From contig CAYRJA010000049.1 in assembly GCA_964424455.1 (NCBI GenBank), forward strand, positions 1-21,150: 21,150 nucleotides of DNA. The letters are read 5' to 3'. Of this stretch, positions 15,618 through 21,150 are shown one piece after another. Made by a program: the position numbers and the translations under genes. Every line of letters starts with the position of its first letter. Positions within the stretch are counted from its first letter, which is position 1. Under the pieces are notes generated by a model. That model was not told the origin of the DNA, ran no database searches, and saw nothing but the letters and a program-made list of their open reading frames with translations. This DNA is from CAYRJA01 sp964424455 (GTDB taxonomy: Bacteria > Bacteroidota > Bacteroidia > Chitinophagales > UBA10324).

Positions 15618-15648
15618 CAATTACTAATACAACAGTTGATTCAAGAAA

Positions 15649-16473
15649 TTATTTACTGCAGTATTGAACTATAAAATTTATTGCCTGCTGATTACCGTAT
15701 TTTACCGCTTCTTCCCAATCAGCACACGCTTCTTCGTGCATCTGTAAATTATTTTCAGCTACGCCCTTATTGAACCACGCATCGCCATCGGCAGGAAAAA
15801 GCTTAGTGGCTGTGATAAAATCTTTGAGTGCATTTTCATAGTCGCCAAGATCTGCATAAGTAGAGCCGCGGTTCACATAAGCAGATTCAAATTTCGGATT
15901 CAGTTCTATCACTTTATTAAAATCGGCAAGCGCCTGTTGCAACTTCCCCATAGTTTTATAAGTATTAGCCCGATTGTAATACCCCTTTTCGTTTTCCGGT
16001 TTCAGTTGAATGTAGCTGGCAAAGTCTTTTGCTGCCGAATCATATTTATTAATGTCGTAGTAAATATTTCCGCGCTTCATACACACATTTACATACAGCC
16101 GGCTTGTAGCAGGAACTTTATTTAAATCATCAATTGCCTTTTCTGGTTTGTTAATTTGTTTCCAGCACATGGCACGGTTGTAATAGCCATTCTCATCTTC
16201 CGGCTTCATTGAAATATATTGATTGAAATCTTTAAGCGCTTCGTTGAACTGTAACAGAGAGTAATAAGCAATACCCCGTTTAAAATAAACGATAGCAAAA
16301 TCCGGCTTTTTGTTTAGTGCAAGCGTAAAGTCACGGATAGCTCCATTGTAGTCTTTTATGTCAATCTTATGTTTTCCTGACTTGTAGTAATCTTCTGCCG
16401 TTGGCTCTGTTGCAGAAATAAAAAAGAATACAGTTAACAATGAAAACAATAAGAAAACTGGGAAATTCTTCAT
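15649..16473 (-). CDS. Secreted tetratricopeptide-repeat protein
   Basis: A 274-residue exported protein built almost entirely of TPR repeats. Residues 1-21 are a signal peptide (MKNFPVFLLFSLLTVFFFISA). About seven 34-residue TPR units fill residues 26-265, with typical signatures such as AIVYFKRGIAYYSLLQFNEALKDFNQYI, KGYYNRANTYKTMGKLQQALADFNKVI and SAYVNRGSTYADLGDYENALKDF. The third unit is shortened. No catalytic or membrane domain follows, so it is probably a periplasmic or surface-anchored adaptor in protein-protein contacts. It lies 97 bp downstream of the ABC permease gene on the same strand and may be co-transcribed with it. No specific partner can be named. Confidence 0.85.
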   Translation of the reverse strand: MKNFPVFLLFSLLTVFFFISATEPTAEDYYKSGKHKIDIKDYNGAIRDFTLALNKKPDFAIVYFKRGIAYYSLLQFNEALKDFNQYISMKPEDENGYYNRAMCWKQINKPEKAIDDLNKVPATSRLYVNVCMKRGNIYYDINKYDSAAKDFASYIQLKPENEKGYYNRANTYKTMGKLQQALADFNKVIELNPKFESAYVNRGSTYADLGDYENALKDFITATKLFPADGDAWFNKGVAENNLQMHEEACADWEEAVKYGNQQAINFIVQYCSK

Positions 16474-16570
16474 GGGCTGGTTTTAGCGCCACTACTTACG
16501 ACTGCAAACCATATAGGTTACAAAATAGAAAGCCCATTATCACACTGGAAAACAAGATTTTAGAAATTAT

Positions 16571-17824
16571 TTACTTAGATCGGATTGCCTCTACCGGATC
16601 AAGTCGGGAAGCAGTTAAAGCGGGTATAAATCCCGATACTATACCAATGCCAGCCGACACCACTATTCCGAGAATGATATTGCCGGCGCTCATTTCAAAC
16701 CTGAACAGTATATTATTATTTGCCCAAAGCATAGTACCATATACCAGCAACAGTCCGAGTAAACCGCCGATGACAGAAAGTACTACCGATTCAATAAGAA
16801 ATTCAAGAAGGATAAAATAATTTTTAGCTCCGAGCGCCTTTTTAATACCAATAATATTGGTGCGCTCTCTTACTGATACAAACATGATGTTTGCAATGCC
16901 AAAGCCGCCCACCAGAATGGCAAAGCCGCCAATAACCAGTCCGACAATATTCACCACTCCGAAAATGCTGCCGATTTGATTAGTGATAACACTGATTTGA
17001 TTCAGTGCAAAATTGTCTTCCTCTCTCGGGCGCTGACGACGCATATTCCGCAGTACACCGCGAATTTCATCTTTCAATTCTTCATTGCTGACATTTGTTC
17101 CGGCTTTTACAAGAATAGTCGGCTCGACATTAAATTGCTTCATATCCACTTTAGTGGCAAGAAAATGATAGGGCAGCATGACCAGATTGTCGGTGCTGTT
17201 GTTTAAAATACTTTCTCCTTCTTTAGCAAAAACGCCTGTTACAGTTAGCTTACTTCCCAGTAATTCAATTTGTTTTCCAATAGGATCAATCTGTTCAGGA
17301 AAGAGTTTGTCCCTCACTTTTGAGCCGAGTATGGTTACAGCCGCTCCGCTGTTTGATTCAAGAGCAGAAAAATTTCTTCCCTGTTGAAACTCGAGGTTCT
17401 GCAATTCACTATAGTGTTGTGAAACGCCTGCGATGTTAGCATTCTCCACACTTCTGTCTTTGTACTTAATTACCTTCCCGTTTATATACAAAGCAATGGC
17501 AGCAGCCGAAGCGCCGGGAACTTTCTCCTCAATCATTTTCATCTCATTGTAAGTAACATGAGGACGGTTCCAGTATTTCCACCACGCATAATTTTTGCTG
17601 AAATCCCAAGGCCATTTGGAAACATAGACAACATTGCTGCCCAGTTTATCTATACTGGTACGCATATTATTTTCCAATGAACCCACTGCCGAAAAAATAG
17701 AGATGACACAAAAAATACCAATAGAAATGCCCAGTAGAGTAAGAATGGTGCGAAGCCGGTTATTCCACAGTTCCTTTAGTGCGCTGAGAAAACTTTCTTT
17801 AAGTATTTTAAACAGGATTGACAT
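16571..17824 (-). CDS. MacB-type ABC transporter permease
   Basis: A 417-residue inner-membrane permease of the MacB/FtsX superfamily. One membrane helix near the N-terminus (about 24-46, following NNRLRTILTLLGISIGIFCVI) is followed by a large periplasmic MacB_PCD-like domain (about 47-280). Three C-terminal helices then form the FtsX domain (about 285-410), with GFGIANIMFVSVRERTNIIGIKKALGAKN and the closing ALTASRLDPVEAIR. Such permeases do not form ordinary import channels; they use an ATPase to drive envelope processes such as efflux or lipoprotein handling. No ATP-binding subunit is in the window, so it must be encoded elsewhere. The first codons and the upstream region are duplicated at 20969-21096. 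Confidence 0.88.
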   Translation of the reverse strand: MSILFKILKESFLSALKELWNNRLRTILTLLGISIGIFCVISIFSAVGSLENNMRTSIDKLGSNVVYVSKWPWDFSKNYAWWKYWNRPHVTYNEMKMIEEKVPGASAAAIALYINGKVIKYKDRSVENANIAGVSQHYSELQNLEFQQGRNFSALESNSGAAVTILGSKVRDKLFPEQIDPIGKQIELLGSKLTVTGVFAKEGESILNNSTDNLVMLPYHFLATKVDMKQFNVEPTILVKAGTNVSNEELKDEIRGVLRNMRRQRPREEDNFALNQISVITNQIGSIFGVVNIVGLVIGGFAILVGGFGIANIMFVSVRERTNIIGIKKALGAKNYFILLEFLIESVVLSVIGGLLGLLLVYGTMLWANNNILFRFEMSAGNIILGIVVSAGIGIVSGFIPALTASRLDPVEAIRSK

Positions 17825-17944
17825 GAAGCAATAAAGATAACAAGCCGGAAATTGGATTTGCTAAAATTAATAGTTGGCAGTCAGAGCGGCCGGCTATAAT
17901 AAATTTGTCATTTCGACGAAGGAGCAATCTATTAGCAGGTGTTA
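17817..17944. repeat. Direct repeat D, copy 1 (permease upstream region)
   Basis: A 128-bp stretch covering the first codons of the ABC permease and its upstream region recurs at 20969-21096 in the same orientation without gaps. I count 11 mismatches, about 91% identity; the first 57 bases are identical. It includes ATTTCGACGAAGGAG, which resembles intergenic repeats I have seen in Bacteroidota, and ends at a CTGTAACA copy (reverse, 17940-17947). The stretch 17945-17997, up to the moxR remnant, shows nothing else. Confidence 0.85.
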
Positions 17945-17997
17945 CAGTTATAGTACTTCATAATGAAACGCCGAATGTTCCGATATGACAATGTTAT

Positions 17998-18246
17998 TTA
18001 CAGTAAGCGTTTTATAATTTCTTCAATTGAAACACTTTCTGCCTCAGCTTTGTAATTGCGTACGATACGATGACGAAGAGTAGGGGCAGCAACCGCTTTC
18101 ACATCTTCAATATCAGGAGAATATTTTCCGTTAATAGCTGCATTGGCTTTGGCAGCCAAAACCAGATACTGAGAAGCGCGCGGACCAGCGCCCCAACTGA
18201 TGTAGTTGTTTATTTCGGATGTGGCAGCAGTGGTGTTCGGTCTTTT
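17998..18246 (-). pseudogene. 3' remnant of a MoxR-family AAA+ ATPase gene
   Basis: The frame encodes about 82 residues matching only the C-terminal lid domain of MoxR ATPases. Diagnostic stretches are NNYISWGAGPRASQYLVL, NGKYSPDIEDVKAVAAPTLRHRIV and a final helix IEEIIKRLL before the stop. Intact MoxR proteins are about 320-330 residues, so the nucleotide-binding Walker A and B regions and roughly three quarters of the protein are missing. Family similarity stops near 18246, where a hairpin repeat begins. The open frame runs on to a GTG at 18294, but the added residues are repeat-derived. MoxR works as a chaperone-like ATPase, usually next to DUF58 and VWA-domain genes, which are absent here. 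It lies upstream of the ABC permease on the same strand. Confidence 0.8.
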
Positions 18247-18247
18247 G

Positions 18248-18295
18248 TCGCAGCAGGGTCTTCCACAGGAGATCCTGCGTGATTGTTGTAACACT
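18248..18295. repeat. Hairpin repeat next to the moxR break, copy 1
   Basis: An imperfect hairpin opening CAGCAGGGTC and closing GATCCTGCG is followed by GTGATTGTTGTAACAC. A related layout occurs at 20612-20662, where CCCCGCGTGATGGTTGCTGTAACAG (written here in parts: CCCCGCGTGATGG, then TTGCTGTAACAG) ends the unit. The two look like diverged members of one small repeat family, each ending in a TGTAACA word. The region 18296-18434 beyond it holds nothing I recognise. Confidence 0.4.
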
Positions 18296-18434
18296 ATTCT
18301 TTATTATTCCGTCGCTATCAGGTCTTCTGATCAACAGCTAAAATAGTTCAGATTATTTTATTTCTCAGGGGATGATATGAGGTGGAAGATCTTAACTCAT
18401 GTTTAGAGGTTAAATGGAGTTGATGGTTAAATGG

Positions 18435-18459
18435 CTTGTCGGTCAGGAGACCCGACAAG
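18435..18459. other. Hairpin CTTGTCGG/CCGACAAG
   Basis: A perfect 8-bp stem with a 9-nt loop (18443-18451). Its 3' arm lies inside the left copy of the 25-bp direct repeat that flanks the complete double-hairpin element. It suggests that the element landed inside an older palindromic repeat. Confidence 0.6.
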
Positions 18460-18470
18460 GGCAGGGCTTT
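18446..18470 (+). repeat. 25-bp direct repeat, left copy
   Basis: Begins GGAGACCCGACA and ends GGGCAGGGCTTT. It recurs at 18688-18712 with one mismatch (C to A at its sixth base). The two copies abut both ends of the complete double-hairpin element at 18471-18687, as a target-site duplication would. Confidence 0.85.
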
Positions 18471-18687
18471 CCGTACCCGCCGAGTTACTCCGCAGTGCTT
18501 AAAGCAGGGCGAGAACTCGGCGGCAGAGCTGTAACACAGTTCGTTCATTGCTTATTTTTACTGCTGTTGCTTTCACGGTCATAAAGTTAAAGGTAATGAA
18601 AGCATGTTATCTTCTTTGCCGCCCTGAATGCCGCCGAGTCCTGCACATGGCTCAAGCCAAAGCAGCAGTGACTCGGCGGGTACGAAA
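18471..18687. repeat. REP/BIME-like double-hairpin element, complete copy A
   Basis: A 217-bp element with no credible gene. Its ends are inverted repeats (CCGTACCCGCCGAGT at left, ACTCGGCGGGTACGAAA at right). Each end folds on itself: hairpin 1 (18477-18523) and hairpin 2 (18631-18679) both use the stem CCGCCGAGT/ACTCGGCGG, and each has GTAC at its outer foot. A third short stem TGCTTTCA/TGAAAGCA lies between them. Paired inverted hairpins with a fixed foot tetranucleotide are the layout of BIMEs mobilised by RAYT-type TnpA proteins, and also of IS200/IS605-derived elements. I infer a non-autonomous mobile element; no transposase is in the window. Copy C (20753-20969) has the same length and differs at two positions. 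A CTGTAACA word lies at 18529-18536. Confidence 0.8.
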
Positions 18688-18712
18688 GGAGAACCGACAA
18701 GGGCAGGGCTTT
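18688..18712 (+). repeat. 25-bp direct repeat, right copy
   Basis: Matches 18446-18470 at 24 of 25 positions and begins immediately after the right end of the complete element. Together with the left copy it brackets the element exactly. Confidence 0.85.
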
Positions 18713-18741
18713 ACCAGCAAGGGCACAGATACATTTTATCA

Positions 18742-18764
18742 GCGCAAGTGAAAAACACTTGCGC
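18742..18764. other. Perfect hairpin downstream of the delta-60 gene
   Basis: GCGCAAGTG, AAAAA loop, CACTTGCGC: a perfect 9-bp stem. A longer-range pair AGATAC/GTATCT (18727-18732 with 18783-18788) surrounds it. It lies about 60 bp beyond the stop of the minus-strand delta-60 gene and may end that transcript, although no clear T-run follows on that strand. It could also be another palindromic repeat. Confidence 0.5.
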
Positions 18765-18826
18765 CAGCGGGTAATCGTAAGAAGTATCTGATTTAGCAGC
18801 AGACAAAAGAAGGTTTGCGTTCACAT

Positions 18827-20452
18827 TCATTGTTTCATTATCTTAATATTCTGCTTGCACTTCCCATTACTAATACTCAAAATATAATTATCTGCCGCTA
18901 AAGTTGGAGTAAACTGTAATACCTCCTTATGCTCTCCTTGCGTTCTTGTTTCATTTGATATAAATGTTTGGACTTGCCTGCCAAGCATATCATATAATAC
19001 TATGCTGAGTTTTTCATCCTTAGTAAGTTTATATTGTAACATTGCTTCTGAATGAATAGGATTAGGATAAATAAGAAACGGATAATTTTCATTGCGAAAA
19101 TCGAGAAGCCCGAGATTTAGCCCTGAAAGAAAACGCAAAACAACCATTCCATTATGACTAGAACCGCCTGCTGCTACTATTCTTCCATCAGATTGCAACG
19201 CTACTGATTCAATCACATCATTATCATAAGTTTCAATTGAAGTTATAGAAAATCCGTTTTCTCCAAAACTACTGTCAATAGTGCCATTATTATTATAGCG
19301 AACCAACAAGAAACTTGAAGTACCATTGCCTCCCCACTCGCCTGCTAAGATTATCTTTCCATCCGGCTGCAGGCAAACAGAATAGATATCAATAAAGATC
19401 GACATTTTAGTCACAACCTTACCTCCATTTCCAAAACTGCTATCAAGTGAACCATTGGCATTGTAGCGTAAAAAGCGAAGTACAGGAACTGTATCTGTAC
19501 CTAAATATGCTCCTCCTCCTAATATTATTTTACCATCAGGTTGTATCACAATAGAACTTGCATTGCCGTACTCCAAAGTAGTTCCACTTGCACCGCCGTT
19601 TCTAAAGTAAGTTACTACTTTGCCGCTGCTGCCAAATGTATTATCTAAAGAACCATCTGGATTATACCTTGCCATCACTGTAAAATAATCAGCAATAGAT
19701 CCTCCTCCTGACGAACCACAAACAACTATTTTTCCATCCGGCTGGATAGTGACAGCACTTGGACCACAATTTTGATGACCAAAATCAGTAGTCACTTTTC
19801 CACTAATGCCGAAATTGTCGTCAATACTACCATCTGTGTTATATCGAACCAAGCCGAATTTACTGCTATTAAGAGGGTTTCCCGCAGAGAGAATATTATA
19901 TACAGTACCTATCTGAATAATTTTTTGATCTTTTTGAACAGTAGGACTATATCCAAAAAATATATTTCCCTCATCATTAAAATAAGTAAATACAGTGCCT
20001 GTTCCGTTAAATGAATTATCTAATGCGCCATTTGTATTAAAGCGAGTCAATGAAAAAACAGTATTATAAGTATCAGGGTCATAACAATAACCACCTAATA
20101 CTATTTTACCATCTACCTGCAATGCAATATATCCTCCGTTATCCCCGCCCAATCCAATGTCATGAGATATACTTCCGCCATTACCAAAACTTTTATCCAA
20201 TGTACCATCAAAATTAAATCTCGCTAAAGCGAAAGTTGTATGCGAATGTGGTGGGTCATGCTGACCACCTACTACTATTTTACCATCTTGCTGAATAGCT
20301 AATGAGAAAGCAGACGAATATTCTGAACTCGGGAAAGCAAATTCACCAATACCACATAAGTTAAAAGAACTATCCAGGATACCAGTTTGAGAAAATACAT
20401 TAGTATTTTCAAACAAGAATAATGAAAGTATGATTCCAAAGGCAGTTTTCAT
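18827..20452 (-). CDS. Delta-60 repeat protein with T9SS sorting domain
   Basis: A 541-residue secreted protein. Residues 1-21 are a signal peptide ending near VFSQ. Seven repeats of about 60 residues follow (about 48-445). Each has a strand pair like IQPDGKIVVCGSS, then LVRYNTDGSIDDNFG and a closing SGKVTT. This is the delta-60 repeat, expected to form a beta-propeller-like fold. The DGKI cores start near residues 56, 114, 174 (degenerate), 239, 306, 364 and 422. Residues 457-541 form a Por-secretion tail with LIYPNP, YDMLGRQV and NYILSIS, which directs export by T9SS and surface anchoring or release. Function is unknown; adhesion or ligand binding is a guess. It is bracketed by double-hairpin elements on both sides, with a truncated copy (20507-20609) just upstream of its start. 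Confidence 0.88.
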   Translation of the reverse strand: MKTAFGIILSLFLFENTNVFSQTGILDSSFNLCGIGEFAFPSSEYSSAFSLAIQQDGKIVVGGQHDPPHSHTTFALARFNFDGTLDKSFGNGGSISHDIGLGGDNGGYIALQVDGKIVLGGYCYDPDTYNTVFSLTRFNTNGALDNSFNGTGTVFTYFNDEGNIFFGYSPTVQKDQKIIQIGTVYNILSAGNPLNSSKFGLVRYNTDGSIDDNFGISGKVTTDFGHQNCGPSAVTIQPDGKIVVCGSSGGGSIADYFTVMARYNPDGSLDNTFGSSGKVVTYFRNGGASGTTLEYGNASSIVIQPDGKIILGGGAYLGTDTVPVLRFLRYNANGSLDSSFGNGGKVVTKMSIFIDIYSVCLQPDGKIILAGEWGGNGTSSFLLVRYNNNGTIDSSFGENGFSITSIETYDNDVIESVALQSDGRIVAAGGSSHNGMVVLRFLSGLNLGLLDFRNENYPFLIYPNPIHSEAMLQYKLTKDEKLSIVLYDMLGRQVQTFISNETRTQGEHKEVLQFTPTLAADNYILSISNGKCKQNIKIMKQ

Positions 20453-20506
20453 AATTTTTAATTAGGGATGAATGACCGGAAGTAGTTTACGGTTGATTAG
20501 TTTATT

Positions 20507-20609
20507 CCGTACCCGCCGAGTTACTCCGCAGTGCTTAGAGCAGGGCGAGAACTCGGCGGCAGAGTTGTAATACAGTTCGTTTATTGCTTATTTTTACTGC
20601 TGCTGCTTT
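20507..20609. repeat. Double-hairpin element, truncated copy B
   Basis: The left 103 bp of the element, in the same orientation as copies A and C, with hairpin 1 and the GTAC foot. It differs from copy A at about five positions and stops abruptly in the central part. It begins 54 bp upstream of the delta-60 start codon, so that gene's promoter must lie in 20453-20506 or within the repeat. No promoter consensus is visible in that short gap. Confidence 0.8.
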
Positions 20610-20611
20610 GT

Positions 20612-20662
20612 TTCAGCGGGATTACGCTTTTCGCGAACCCCGCGTGATGGTTGCTGTAACAG
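20612..20662. repeat. Hairpin repeat fused to truncated copy B
   Basis: Starts where copy B breaks off: CAGCGGGATT, then a loop region with TCGCGAA, then CCCCGCGTGATGG and a CTGTAACA word (20654-20661). It resembles 18248-18295, which also ends in a GTGAT-GTTG-TGTAACA arrangement. The remainder, 20663-20752, shows no gene or clear structure. Confidence 0.4.
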
Positions 20663-20752
20663 TCCCATAGCATTTTATTTATCCTGTTCATTCCATCTTT
20701 TCCTCTGCCAATGTACTAAAGGTATAGGATAATCATTTACATTTTCCTCTTT

Positions 20753-20969
20753 CCGTACCCGCCGAGTTACTCCGCAGTACTTAAAGCAGGGCGAGAACTC
20801 GGCGGCAGAGTTGTAACACAGTTCGTTCATTGCTTATTTTTACTGCTGTTGCTTTCACGGTCATAAAGTTAAAGGTAATGAAAGCATGTTATCTTCTTTG
20901 CCGCCCTGAATGCCGCCGAGTCCTGCACATGGCTCAAGCCAAAGCAGCAGTGACTCGGCGGGTACGAAA
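20753..20969. repeat. Double-hairpin element, complete copy C
   Basis: 217 bp, the same length and orientation as copy A (offset 2282 bp). I find two differences (one in the first loop, one before the TGTAACA word), about 99% identity. Hairpins fall at 20759-20805 and 20913-20961. Unlike copy A it is not flanked by the 25-bp direct repeat. Its right end abuts a duplicate of the ABC permease upstream region. Confidence 0.85.
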
Positions 20970-21096
20970 TTGACATGAAGCAATAAAGATAACAAGCCGG
21001 AAATTGGATTTGCTAAAATTAATAGATGGCAGTAAAAGTAACCGTCTATAATAAATTTATTATTTCGATGAAGGAGAAATCTATTAGCAGGTGTTA
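20969..21096. repeat. Direct repeat D, copy 2 (orphan permease upstream region)
   Basis: Matches 17817-17944 at about 91% over 128 bp without gaps. Read on the minus strand it contains the permease start ATG-TCA-AT; the coding sequence is then replaced by the right end of double-hairpin copy C. The last base of the octamer-like word differs, so no exact TGTAACA is present here. 21097-21150 shows nothing recognisable. Confidence 0.85.
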
Positions 21097-21150
21097 TACC
21101 AATTATAGATCATAAATAGTCTGAAAAGAAGACAGGTAAAATTCATATCC

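Noticed and set aside
16440..16820. 126-codon plus-strand frame over the permease and TPR gene ends
   Set aside because: Antisense to the conserved FtsX domain; composition of a shadow frame.
18131..18334. 67-codon minus-strand frame overlapping the moxR remnant
   Set aside because: Out of frame with the recognisable MoxR lid sequence and partly made of repeat sequence.
18446..18712. CRISPR-like reading of the direct repeats
   Set aside because: Only two repeat units separated by a self-complementary 217-bp element; no array and no cas genes.
18548..18751. 67-codon frame running through the double-hairpin element
   Set aside because: Built from hairpin sequence and crosses the element boundary and the right 25-bp repeat; no coding signal.
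1..21150. Cas, toxin-antitoxin, restriction or phage defence operon
   Set aside because: All recognised intact genes are housekeeping, envelope or regulatory; no nuclease, methylase, integrase or phage gene is visible.

Overview
The window looks like a chromosomal segment from an AT-rich member of the phylum Bacteroidota; I cannot place it lower than that. The evidence is two secreted proteins with C-terminal type IX secretion (Por-type) sorting domains, several sequences resembling the Bacteroidota -7 promoter element TAnnTTTG, no consistent Shine-Dalgarno sites, and the rel-fur-purA gene order, which I recall as common in this phylum.

Layout. 1-454 is non-coding, with a terminator-like hairpin ahead of guaD. 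455-2736 (+) holds guanine deaminase, a PepSY-like lipoprotein, a possible very short secreted peptide and a TerC-family membrane protein. 2885-4402 (-) is a two-component pair: a soluble NarX-like kinase and a NarL/FixJ-type regulator. The kinase carries Asn where the phospho-accepting His is expected. 4523-7306 (+) is a large beta-helix surface protein, ending 1 bp from a convergent GT39-like membrane glycosyltransferase (7308-8741, -). 9017-13198 (+) is rel, fur and purA: (p)ppGpp metabolism, metal-responsive regulation and a purine enzyme known in other bacteria to be inhibited by ppGpp. 13325-14953 (+) is a bipolar Lys-rich/acidic small protein and pabB, with a perfect terminator-type hairpin over the pabB start codon. 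15087-15617 (+) is a GNAT acetyltransferase. 15649-17824 (-) is a TPR protein and a MacB-type ABC permease.

17817-21150 is an accessory, repeat-rich zone. It contains the 3' remnant of a moxR gene, a delta-60-repeat secreted protein, and three copies of a REP/BIME-like double-hairpin element (two complete copies about 99% identical, one truncated). One complete copy sits exactly between 25-bp direct repeats. A 128-bp duplication of the ABC permease upstream region abuts the last copy.

The most unexpected signal is spread over the whole window: the octamer CTGTAACA occurs 16 times on the two strands and is always followed by G or C. That is far more than chance predicts for an AT-rich sequence, and it occurs both inside and between genes, like a DNA uptake sequence or another genome-wide recognition word. 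No tRNA, rRNA, CRISPR array, integrase or transposase gene was seen.
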